From the NCBI GenBank assembly GCA_004124535.1, contig SCKQ01000025.1, positions 1 through 29,488 of the forward strand: a DNA stretch of 29,488 nucleotides, in the 5' to 3' direction. This document shows, piece by piece, positions 17,629 to 25,333 of this stretch. Source of the DNA: Fidelibacterota bacterium (lineage in GTDB: Bacteria > Marinisomatota > Marinisomatia > Marinisomatales > TCS55). The notes beneath the pieces are model-generated. The model saw nothing but the letters and a program-made list of their open reading frames with translations. It ran no database searches and had not been told where the DNA came from. The position numbers were made by a program, and so were the translations under genes. Numbering within the stretch: position 1 is the stretch's first letter; each line of letters opens with the position of its first letter.

Positions 17629-19023
17629 ATGTATTATGCTCACCGACTAATTATGGCTGGTTCGAAAGCGAAAGAATACAAACAATTCCTTGCTCAAAAT
17701 CCGGATGTTTCCGGGATAGATCTATTAATTGCTGACTTAAATGGAGTTATAAGGGGCAAACGTGTTGTTTCCAGTGCATTGGAAAAAGTGTATAATAATG
17801 GTGTTTGTCTCACTACATCATTATTTGCTTTGGATATCACTGGGGACACAGTCGAAGAAACCGGTCTGGGGATTGTACAGGGAGATGGAGACAGTATATG
17901 CTATCCAATACCAAAAACATTGACCACAACACCCTGGCATAAACAAGCTATGGGGCAATTATTATTAACGATGGTTGATGTAAATGATCGACCGGTTTTT
18001 GCAAATCCCCGCCACGTTTTAAATCAAGTTTTTGAACGCTTTAAGATATTGAAACTAACGCCTGTAATTGCTGTTGAGCTGGAATTCTATTTATTAGATG
18101 CAAGGAGAGATCGGAAAAAACGCCCACAGCCACCTATTTCAAAAGTGACAGGAAAACGAGAAAACAATACTCAGGTATATGCCATTGATGATTTGGATGA
18201 TTATGCGGATTTTTTGAATGGGGTTTCTGCAGCGGCTCAAGAACAAGGGATCCCGGCTGATACTGCCGTTGCAGAAAATGCACCCGGCCAGTTCGAAATC
18301 AATTTAAAGTACGAATCTGATCCATTATCGGCCTGTGATAATGCCATTTTACTGAAACGGTTGATTAAAGGTGTTGCCCGCCAGCATGGGATGAAGGCCA
18401 CATTTATGGCCAAGCCGTATACAGATTTAGCCGGGAATGGCATGCATATCCATACGAGCTTGTTGGATGAAAAAGGGAATAATGTATTCAGTGATTCCGG
18501 GGATATTACAGGATCAGCAACACTTCATCATGCCATCGGCGGACTCACAAAGACTATGGGGGACTCTATGGCGATTTTTTCCCCAAATGCTAACTCATTT
18601 CGACGATTCCAGCCCAATATTTATGTAGTCATGGCGCCGACTTGGGGCTTCGACAATAGGACTGTTGCCATACGCATTCCAACAAGCTCTGCAGATGCTA
18701 AACGACTTGAACACCGCGTTGCAGGAGCCGATGCCAATCCATATTTAGTTGTAGCAGCACTGCTCTCTGGGATCCATCATGGCATCACGAAAAAAATAAA
18801 ACCACCTAAAATTTCTACAGGTGATGCCAGTGCAGATAATCCGCCATCATTACCATTAAGCGTGGTCGAAAGTCTAAATACCTTTACGAAGAGTGCTTTT
18901 ATCAAAGAGTATTTCGGAGAGGATTTTCGTGAACATTACAGCATATTTAAAACAATCGAAAAAGAACGTTTTGAAAAGCATGTAACACCTTTAGAATTGG
19001 ACTGGTATTTAAGAACTGTATAA
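17629..19023 (+). CDS. puuA: Glutamine-synthetase-family gamma-glutamylpolyamine synthetase, PuuA-like
   Basis: The protein has 464 aa and ligates glutamate to an amine with ATP, classically putrescine giving gamma-glutamylputrescine. The N-terminal beta-grasp part has DLLIADLNGVIRGKRV and VEETGLG, which align with PuuA. The GS catalytic residues are in place: ELEF (Glu150, Glu152), AENAPGQFEIN (Glu216, Glu223), GNGMHIHTS (His273), RTVAIRIP (Arg344) and LEHRVAGADANPY (Glu361). It ends ELDWYLRTV as PuuA-type enzymes do. A second ATG at 17653 (MAGSKAKEY) is an equally good start; neither has a strong ribosome site. It is divergent from the PuuD/SpuC operon. Other amines, such as methylamines or agmatine derivatives, cannot be excluded. 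Confidence 0.85.
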   Translation: MYYAHRLIMAGSKAKEYKQFLAQNPDVSGIDLLIADLNGVIRGKRVVSSALEKVYNNGVCLTTSLFALDITGDTVEETGLGIVQGDGDSICYPIPKTLTTTPWHKQAMGQLLLTMVDVNDRPVFANPRHVLNQVFERFKILKLTPVIAVELEFYLLDARRDRKKRPQPPISKVTGKRENNTQVYAIDDLDDYADFLNGVSAAAQEQGIPADTAVAENAPGQFEINLKYESDPLSACDNAILLKRLIKGVARQHGMKATFMAKPYTDLAGNGMHIHTSLLDEKGNNVFSDSGDITGSATLHHAIGGLTKTMGDSMAIFSPNANSFRRFQPNIYVVMAPTWGFDNRTVAIRIPTSSADAKRLEHRVAGADANPYLVVAALLSGIHHGITKKIKPPKISTGDASADNPPSLPLSVVESLNTFTKSAFIKEYFGEDFREHYSIFKTIEKERFEKHVTPLELDWYLRTV

Positions 19024-19067
19024 AAGTTCAATTTGTTTTTGCTGACTAATCGCTTAAATTTAATTTT

Positions 19068-19073
19068 TATAAA
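19068..19073 (+). promoter_or_regulatory. Candidate -10 box, leaderless start of the first methyltransferase-like gene
   Basis: TATAAA is followed by exactly six bases (CTGTTT) and then the ATG at 19080, placing the predicted +1 on the start codon. No Shine-Dalgarno is present in the 56-bp gap after the PuuA-like gene. A convincing -35 is not visible. Confidence 0.35.
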
Positions 19074-19079
19074 CTGTTT

Positions 19080-20009
19080 ATGAATTACGATAACATTAAT
19101 GAAAAACTTTCAAGCGGACAACCTATCCTTTTAGATGGGGGTATAGGTACTGAAGTAATGAGACGGGGTGTTCGCTGGCGTCAGCACGGCATTGAAGATG
19201 CACCTGATGTTATCCGTGATATACATGTGGACTATCTGGATGCCGGAGTTGATGTGCTTACAACCCACACGTTCAATTTGACCAAGCGTAACTTTATAAA
19301 TTTCTTCCGGGATACTGAACATATGTCTTTGATTGGTGCTACCAGCCTGCCCACCAAAGCCAGGGAATTGTGTCACGCCGCAGTGTCTCTGGCTAAAGAA
19401 GCATTAACACAGACAGGTAAAGCAGAAACGATACCATTGGCCGGTTCAATAGCACCAGTTATGCATTTATTCCGACCTGATCTGTCACCATCAAGAGATG
19501 ATTGTTTAACTCATCATAGCGAGTGTGTAGAAATTCTATCAGATTGCGGTGTTGACTTTATCTTTTTTGAAGGCATGAATAACACTAGAGAAGCGCAGGC
19601 AGCTCTGCAGGCAGCTGCAGAGTTTGATCTCCCTGTGTGGATGAGTTTTATTCCCGGTTTGGATGGGAATTTATTAAACGGTGAGCCACTGCTAGATGCA
19701 GCGAATCTTGCCCGCAGCCAGGGTGCTAAGGCAATCCTCGTTTCCGCTGCGAGTTTATCCATGATAACAAAAAGCCTGCCCAATATTATTAATGGATCAC
19801 CGTGTGGTGCCAAGGCGATCGTTGGTAGATACAGTCCCCCCAGCTGGAAGCCTGACTTTTATCCCAGTTTCGTAGACACTGATGAAGTATCACCGGAAAA
19901 ATATGCTCAGGAAGTAAACAGCTGGTTGGATCAAGGTGTTCAGATCGTGGGCGGCTCCAGTGGAACCACACCTGAACATATACGCGCTCTGCGGGGAATG
20001 ATAGGCTAA
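19080..20009 (+). CDS. Homocysteine S-methyltransferase-like protein lacking the zinc cysteines
   Basis: The protein has 309 aa and the (beta/alpha)8 fold of the BHMT/MmuM/MetH N-terminal family. Visible marks are LDGGIGTEVMRRG, HVDYLDAGVDVLTTHTF, FFEGMNNTREA, and the C-terminal VGGSSGTTPEHI. In active members three Cys bind the zinc that activates homocysteine. Here all three aligned positions are Ser: Ser222 in ILVSAAS and Ser293-Ser294 in GGSSGTTP. The rest of the fold is intact with no stop codon, so it is a maintained reading frame, not decay. It is probably inactive as a zinc methyltransferase and may be a regulatory or partner subunit, or have a changed substrate. Its close paralogue follows after 4 bp. 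Confidence 0.8.
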   Translation: MNYDNINEKLSSGQPILLDGGIGTEVMRRGVRWRQHGIEDAPDVIRDIHVDYLDAGVDVLTTHTFNLTKRNFINFFRDTEHMSLIGATSLPTKARELCHAAVSLAKEALTQTGKAETIPLAGSIAPVMHLFRPDLSPSRDDCLTHHSECVEILSDCGVDFIFFEGMNNTREAQAALQAAAEFDLPVWMSFIPGLDGNLLNGEPLLDAANLARSQGAKAILVSAASLSMITKSLPNIINGSPCGAKAIVGRYSPPSWKPDFYPSFVDTDEVSPEKYAQEVNSWLDQGVQIVGGSSGTTPEHIRALRGMIG

Positions 20010-20013
20010 AGTC

Positions 20014-20922
20014 ATGAGCTATAAAGAATTAAAAAGCAGAATAGATGCCCAGCAGGTAACATTTCTTGATGGTGGTATTGGCACAGAAATTTTACGCCGT
20101 GGATATACCTGGGCCAGCCACCAGTTAAAGAGTGAACCGGAATTGAATCTGGAGATTCACCAGGATTACATAAATGCCGGCGCCGACGTGATTACCACAA
20201 ACACTTTTCAACTCAGCAAACGCAGCTTTCGAAATCATTTCGCTAATGATGAACACCTAGCAGCTATTGGTGCCCGGGGACTATTAGATCGCGCTGGTGA
20301 ATTAATCCATGAATCAGTTGCCCTGGCGGATAAAGCGCGCCGTTCAATTAATCACAACGACACTCTGATTGCTGCTTCCATTACCACCTTGGAGTGGTGT
20401 TTTCGACCTGACCACAGTCCGGATGTTGAAGAAATATATGATGAATATCTGGAAGAGTTGACAGACTATGCCGATGCCGGCGCTGATATTTTCCTGTTTG
20501 AGACATTCAATTCAACACCGGAAGCAGAGGTGGCAATCAAGGCTGCAAAAGAAATTGGCATACCAGCATGGGTCGCTTTTGTGCCCTATCAGGACGGCCG
20601 CCTTCTGGGAGGTCAATCTATGGCGGAGGTAGCAGATGCAATGGCTCGAAATGAACCGGATGTACTTTTGTTAAACTGTGCCCCGCCTGATCATATTACA
20701 GCAGGTCTGGAGCAGTTGGCAACCTTGTGGGACAAACCTTTAGGCGTTTATGCCCATGTGGGCAAATTTAATCCCCCCGAATGGCAGTTCACCGACGAAT
20801 ATAATGCGGATCAGTATCTGCAGGAATGCAAACACTGGCATAATCTTGGTGCGACCGTTATTGGAGGCTGCTGTGGAACAACGCCTGATTATATTAAAAA
20901 ACTGACCCAGTTTTTCAGCTGA
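20014..20922 (+). CDS. Homocysteine S-methyltransferase family protein (BHMT/MmuM-like), zinc site intact
   Basis: The protein has 302 aa and is a tandem paralogue of the preceding gene. The family frame is complete: LDGGIGTEILRRG, HQDYINAGADVITTNTF, FLFETFNSTPEA, LLNCAPP with Cys222, and IGGCCGTTPDYI with Cys286 and Cys287. These three Cys are the zinc ligands, so it should move a methyl group from a donor to homocysteine, making methionine. The donor could be S-methylmethionine, a betaine or another onium compound; its length is MmuM-like. The ATG lies 4 bp past the previous stop, so translation is likely coupled. It converges with the minus-strand FAD-oxidoreductase operon. Confidence 0.85.
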   Translation: MSYKELKSRIDAQQVTFLDGGIGTEILRRGYTWASHQLKSEPELNLEIHQDYINAGADVITTNTFQLSKRSFRNHFANDEHLAAIGARGLLDRAGELIHESVALADKARRSINHNDTLIAASITTLEWCFRPDHSPDVEEIYDEYLEELTDYADAGADIFLFETFNSTPEAEVAIKAAKEIGIPAWVAFVPYQDGRLLGGQSMAEVADAMARNEPDVLLLNCAPPDHITAGLEQLATLWDKPLGVYAHVGKFNPPEWQFTDEYNADQYLQECKHWHNLGATVIGGCCGTTPDYIKKLTQFFS

Positions 20923-20939
20923 TCCAGTTTTTTCTTTTT
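20896..20939 (+). terminator. Possible terminator overlapping the end of the second methyltransferase gene
   Basis: The stem AAAAAACTG / CAGTTTTT with a 3-base loop lies in the last codons. Alternative pairing uses the CCAGTTTTTTC at 20923-20933, and a T-rich tail follows to 20939. It would end the plus-strand operon before the convergent gene that ends at 20968. Confidence 0.4.
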
Positions 20940-20967
20940 CTCGTTTCCTATTATCCTCTTAACGATG

Positions 20968-22536
20968 CTACTGTTTCAGTATCTCGTGGGCAGCGTTAAA
21001 GCCGTTAGTCCCGTGGAGTCCACCACCAGGATGAGTTCCTGGACCGCAAAGATACAAATTTTCTATGGGTGATTTATACTGGGCAGAACTCATGGTAGGG
21101 CGCATGAAGAAGAACTGATCCAGGGTCATTTCACCATGATTTAAATTGCCTTCTGTCAAGCCAAATTTATCTTCCAGATCTAATGGAGAAAACACAGCAA
21201 AAGATTTAATCTGATCGGAAAATCCGTGGATATAATTTTCTAAAACACGAACAACATTATTTTTCAATTGGACTTTTAACTCTTCCGACCAAGTTTGATT
21301 TCGTAAGTGATAAGGTGCATATTGCACCGTGGCGGATAAAACGTGTTTACCTTCAGGAGCGAAATCAGGATTGATTACCGAAGGGATAGTGAATTCAACA
21401 TATGGATCTTCTGCGATGCAGCCATACTTGGCTGCATCAGCAGCCCGTTCAAGATATTCGATGGATGGGCTTATGGAAAAAACAGTTCCCATTTGATCTT
21501 GTGAAACACCTTTAATTCCCGGAAGACTGTTCAATGCAAAATGGATCCGGACCGCGCTACCACGATATTTGATATTCCGGACCTGGGTAAAAAAGGATGG
21601 GTTTAGTTCTGCCGGCCCGACCAATCGGATAAATGTATGCGTAGGATCCAGACCAGAGACAACCTTTGCGGCTGTGATTGTTTCTCCACCTTCCAGTGTA
21701 ACTCCGCTGCAAACCCCATTGGCCACGTCAATGGATTGTACTGTTGAACGGGTGCGAATATCAACCCCGGCATATTCGGCGGACTTAAGCAATGTTTCCG
21801 CCAGGTTTCCCGTTCCCCCTTTTACAAAAAGTGCATTGTGAAAAACACAATCAGAATATATATGCTGATGAAGAAGATTATACCCAGTAGCTGCAGCGAA
21901 AGGTCCTAATGTGATATGGTGAATCCCGGCTGCAGAAACAGCACCCCGGAGCAATTCTGATTCGAACCATTCGTCCATGAGCTCCGGCATCATCATAGGC
22001 ACCACGCGCAATAAATCCACTAAACCCCGGGTGCCATGTTTTCGGACAGGCGTTAACATGGCGCGCATGGACAGGGCTTCTTTGAGTCCAACATCCGGTA
22101 ATTTTGGCGGGGTCAATTCATAAAGCTTTTCTAAAAAGTGGGTAAGATTATCAATATATTTAGTGAATTTTTTCCAGGTTTTGGCATCTTTGTCAGAATG
22201 GGTTGAAATGGACGCGGCAGTTTGGTCCGTATTGCGGTGAAATAAAATATGTTGATCATCAGTATCCAGTGCGATTCGCACCACATCCGGTGAAAACAGT
22301 TCCATACCATGGGATTCAATATCCAGTTTTTTCAGGACTCTTGGATCGATCCACTTAACTACATCATTCACCAGATTGCATTTATACCCCGGCGCAAATT
22401 CTGTTGTGGAAGCTAAACCGCCAATCTGATTCCGTGCTTCCAGGAGTAATACATTTTTTCCAGATTTTCCAAAGACCGATGCGGTGACTAAACTATTCAC
22501 ACCACCGCCAACAACAATCATATCAAACTGTTCCAT
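20968..22536 (-). CDS. PYROXD2/phytoene-desaturase-like FAD oxidoreductase, divergent paralogue
   Basis: This 522-aa flavin oxidoreductase (COG1233-type) has an N-terminal Rossmann segment IVVGGGVNSLVTASVFGKSG, an FAD-binding GGLAST turn, and a C-terminal flavin loop CGPGTHPGGGLHGTNGFNAA. It is a paralogue of the gene that precedes it in the operon. The third glycine of GxGxxG is Ser15 here (GGGVNS), an uncommon change, so tightness or mode of FAD binding may differ. The start is set by a TAATG junction: the ATG shares one base with the upstream stop, and AAGGGA lies just upstream. A longer frame to 22620 would overlap the neighbour by 85 bp. The substrate is unknown; an amine is suggested by context. 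Confidence 0.82.
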   Translation of the reverse strand: MEQFDMIVVGGGVNSLVTASVFGKSGKNVLLLEARNQIGGLASTTEFAPGYKCNLVNDVVKWIDPRVLKKLDIESHGMELFSPDVVRIALDTDDQHILFHRNTDQTAASISTHSDKDAKTWKKFTKYIDNLTHFLEKLYELTPPKLPDVGLKEALSMRAMLTPVRKHGTRGLVDLLRVVPMMMPELMDEWFESELLRGAVSAAGIHHITLGPFAAATGYNLLHQHIYSDCVFHNALFVKGGTGNLAETLLKSAEYAGVDIRTRSTVQSIDVANGVCSGVTLEGGETITAAKVVSGLDPTHTFIRLVGPAELNPSFFTQVRNIKYRGSAVRIHFALNSLPGIKGVSQDQMGTVFSISPSIEYLERAADAAKYGCIAEDPYVEFTIPSVINPDFAPEGKHVLSATVQYAPYHLRNQTWSEELKVQLKNNVVRVLENYIHGFSDQIKSFAVFSPLDLEDKFGLTEGNLNHGEMTLDQFFFMRPTMSSAQYKSPIENLYLCGPGTHPGGGLHGTNGFNAAHEILKQ

Positions 22537-24116
22537 TACCAGTCCCTTAAGATTTTTTTTGCGGCCATTTCCCCGGGAGATCCGGTGATCCCGCCACCGG
22601 GATGTGTCCCGGAACCGCATTGATAATAATTTATTATAGGTGTTTTATAGTTGGCCCATTTTACAGCAGGGCGCATGACAAATAATTGCTGAAGTGTTAA
22701 TTCTCCATGGAAAATATTTCCTTCTGTAAGACCAAATGTTGATTCAAGATCCGCTGGTGTCAGAATCTGCCGATGGAGAATAATATCTTTAATATTGGGC
22801 GCAAACCGGGCAAGTGCATTGATTACCGCATCGCCGAATGCTTCCCGTTTATGGTCATCCCACCCACTTTTGATATCGTAAGGTGCGTATTGGACAAAAC
22901 AAGACATAACGTGTTTCCCCGGTGGTGCCATTTCAGGGTCTAGTACCGATGGGATAATAATATCGATGTAAGGATTCTGGGAAAAATTACCATACTTGGC
23001 ATCATCGTAAGCTTTCTCAATGTAGTCAAAATCTGGACTAATAGAAATAGCACCGCGCAAATGGGGCCCCTGACCGGGTAAACCCGTGAAATCGGGTAGT
23101 CCATCCAAAGCAAGATTCACTTTACCAGATGAACCACGAATACGAAAATTATTAATGTCACTTACAAAGTCCTGTGGCAAATCACTTTCATCCACCAATT
23201 TAAGAAATGATAGTTTTGGATCCAGCCCGGAGATAACAATATTAGAACTATATTCATCGCCATTTTCCAAAGCGACACCAACGGCACGGCCATTTTTTAC
23301 GATCACTTTTTCAACGGGAGCTTCGGTCATGATATCTGCCCCAAAATGTTCTGCGGAGCGCGCAATGGCCATACTCACAGCACCTGTTCCTCCACGCTGG
23401 AATCCCCAGGCTCGGAATGCGCCATCAATATCGCCCATATAGTGGTGGAGCATTACATAGGCTGAACCCGGTGATCGTGGCCCCATAAATGTGCCAATGA
23501 TTCCACTAGAAGACATGGTGGCCTTTAGGGGTTCAAACTCGAACCATTCATCAAGGAAGTCCGAAGAACTCATGGTCATGAGTTTTGTCAAGTATTCAAA
23601 CTGTTCATCAGATAGCGTTTTAAAATGATCTAATAATTTTTTAGTGGCAGCCAAGTCTGATAAAGATGGCCAGATAGCATTGGGAGCAATCGTCTCCAGG
23701 ATGGGTCGAACAGCCATCCCAATCTGGCCCATTAGCGGCCCGAAGCGGAAATAAGTTTCGGCATCCCGGGGGGAGTGGCGATAGAGTTCCCTGTACGTCT
23801 CGTCCGCATCGGCTGTCCGTATGAGATAATCATCATCCAACGGGGTGAAGGTGCTTTCCAGCGGCAGGAGTTCCAGGCCGAATTTGGGCAGCATCAGTTC
23901 CTGGATTATTTTGGGTTTTAGCAGGCTCACCACATAAGAGCAGACAGAAAATTTGAATCCCGGAAAAATTTCTTCTGTTACGGCTGCGCCACCCAACACA
24001 TAACGTCGTTCCAGGATCAGTACCTTTTTACCAGCACGGGCCAGGTAAGCCGCAGCAGTCAGTCCATTGTGTCCACCGCCAATGACGATGGCATCATATT
24101 TCTTTACTGCGGGCAT
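22536..24116 (-). CDS. PYROXD2-like FAD-dependent oxidoreductase
   Basis: This 526-aa protein is strikingly like PYROXD2. It has a perfect GxGxxG (GGGHNG at residues 13-18), an FAD-ribose Glu in LILERR, GGAAVTEEIFPGFKFS, and the C-terminal loop CGSGTHPGGGITGSPGEMAA. Members are usually annotated as phytoene dehydrogenase-related, but carotenoid genes are absent here. The reaction is not known; oxidation of a C-N bond is plausible given the GcvT- and DDAH-like partners. The AAAGGAAAC ribosome site before the ATG lies inside the end of the GcvT-like gene, which overlaps it by 13 bp. The downstream paralogue overlaps by 1 bp. Confidence 0.85.
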   Translation of the reverse strand: MPAVKKYDAIVIGGGHNGLTAAAYLARAGKKVLILERRYVLGGAAVTEEIFPGFKFSVCSYVVSLLKPKIIQELMLPKFGLELLPLESTFTPLDDDYLIRTADADETYRELYRHSPRDAETYFRFGPLMGQIGMAVRPILETIAPNAIWPSLSDLAATKKLLDHFKTLSDEQFEYLTKLMTMSSSDFLDEWFEFEPLKATMSSSGIIGTFMGPRSPGSAYVMLHHYMGDIDGAFRAWGFQRGGTGAVSMAIARSAEHFGADIMTEAPVEKVIVKNGRAVGVALENGDEYSSNIVISGLDPKLSFLKLVDESDLPQDFVSDINNFRIRGSSGKVNLALDGLPDFTGLPGQGPHLRGAISISPDFDYIEKAYDDAKYGNFSQNPYIDIIIPSVLDPEMAPPGKHVMSCFVQYAPYDIKSGWDDHKREAFGDAVINALARFAPNIKDIILHRQILTPADLESTFGLTEGNIFHGELTLQQLFVMRPAVKWANYKTPIINYYQCGSGTHPGGGITGSPGEMAAKKILRDW

Positions 24117-25333
24117 GACCGTTTCCTTTCCGGGTCAAAGAAAGGGGTGCTCACCACTTTTGCTTGGGTGAGTTTCCGGAAGTGTTCCACTTTTAATTCG
24201 AATTGTAACGCGGATCCTTGTGTAGCATAATCAGATTTCACATGGGCCAGGGCAAGGTATCGTTTAAGGATTGGTGACCAGGTACCGCTGGTGGCATATC
24301 CAACTTGATCATTGCCGTTATAAATGGGTGTGCTGGTCCGCCAAGCTGTGGCGGGTAGTCCCGGCGCTAGACCGACTTTTCGATAATGGTCTTCCAATTC
24401 CGCCCATTGGATCTCGATGCCTACAAAAAGCCATTCCGGTCCTCGCGCAAGCTCTGTTTGCAATGCCTGTTTACCTATAAAATCTTTTTTCTTCATTTTC
24501 ACCGCCCAGCCTAATCCAAGTTCGTAGGGAGAAGATTTTCGTGGTTCAATAATGGCATGACGGGCAGAGATATAATCCACATCCAACAGGATCAACCCCG
24601 CTTCGATCCGCGCCATATCCAATGCATGGAGCCCCGTTGGGGTGATGCCATATTGTTTCCCTTTTTCCAATAGCAGGTCCCATACAGCCAAAGCATCATC
24701 CGGATTCATCCAGATCTCATATCCCAAGTCTCCCGTATATCCGGTTCGAGAAATGGAGACAGGGATATCGCCAAAAGTCGTATCCATCATCCAGAAAAAT
24801 TTGAGGCTGTTCAATGAATCACTTGCCATCGAATTCAGGATAGTCCGGGAGTTCGGGCCTTGAATAGCCAGGGCTGCGGTCGTATATGAATCATCCAAAA
24901 TAGATAAATCCATACCAGCTGCGTTGTATTCAATCCATTCTAAATTGGGTTCAGCACTGGTGATGCGAAATTTTTGGTCGGTTAATCGCTGTACCGTGCC
25001 ATCATCGATCTGTTTGCCGTTTTCATCGCACCAGGGGGTGTACATGACCTGCCCTACCTTGCAGATTTTAATATTTCTTGTTACCAAGCGGTCCAGGAAT
25101 CGCCGGGCGTCAGGTCCTTCAATGATGTATTTATATAGGGGGGTTATATCTAAAAGGGCAGCCTTGGTGCGGATAGCGAAATATTCATTTTCGTGGGTGA
25201 GTTCATAATTGGTGGCTGCAAGATAACCAGACCATCGGCGCCACTCTTGGGATTCATTTAGCTTGGAAGTTCGCTCGAAAAAGGGAGACAGTTTGAGCTG
25301 GGTATGAGCCGTGAATTGATTACCAAAACTCAT
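24104..25333 (-). CDS. GcvT/DmdA-family folate-binding aminomethyltransferase-like protein
   Basis: The 409-aa protein has the complete GcvT layout. The folate-binding domain includes Asp110-Asp111 in QIDDGTVQRL (equivalent to the conserved catalytic Asp region), AALAIQGPNS at 153-162, SRTGYTGDLGYEI at 195-207 and GLHALDMARIEAG at 234-246. The C-terminal barrel has GYATSGTWSPILKRYLAL. Family members take a one-carbon unit from an N- or S-methyl(ene) donor to tetrahydrofolate: GcvT, DmdA, and the C-terminal halves of dimethylglycine and sarcosine dehydrogenases. It is not accompanied by glycine cleavage P or H proteins here, so a demethylase role with the FAD partners fits better. The start is fixed by a 4-bp ATGA overlap with the DDAH-like gene. 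Confidence 0.85.
   Translation of the reverse strand: MSFGNQFTAHTQLKLSPFFERTSKLNESQEWRRWSGYLAATNYELTHENEYFAIRTKAALLDITPLYKYIIEGPDARRFLDRLVTRNIKICKVGQVMYTPWCDENGKQIDDGTVQRLTDQKFRITSAEPNLEWIEYNAAGMDLSILDDSYTTAALAIQGPNSRTILNSMASDSLNSLKFFWMMDTTFGDIPVSISRTGYTGDLGYEIWMNPDDALAVWDLLLEKGKQYGITPTGLHALDMARIEAGLILLDVDYISARHAIIEPRKSSPYELGLGWAVKMKKKDFIGKQALQTELARGPEWLFVGIEIQWAELEDHYRKVGLAPGLPATAWRTSTPIYNGNDQVGYATSGTWSPILKRYLALAHVKSDYATQGSALQFELKVEHFRKLTQAKVVSTPFFDPERKRSCPQ

Noticed and set aside
22537..22620. N-terminal extension of the downstream PYROXD2-like gene
   Set aside because: It overlaps the end of the upstream gene in another frame and lies before the Rossmann motif; the TAATG junction gives the usual start.
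20968..24116. Carotenoid biosynthesis genes (phytoene desaturase)
   Set aside because: The sequence marks are those of PYROXD2, and no phytoene synthase, cyclase or other terpenoid gene is nearby.
24104..25333. Glycine cleavage system T protein proper
   Set aside because: GcvT family membership is clear, but no GcvH or GcvP is nearby and the gene is coupled to a DDAH-like gene and flavoproteins, so a housekeeping glycine cleavage role is not supported.
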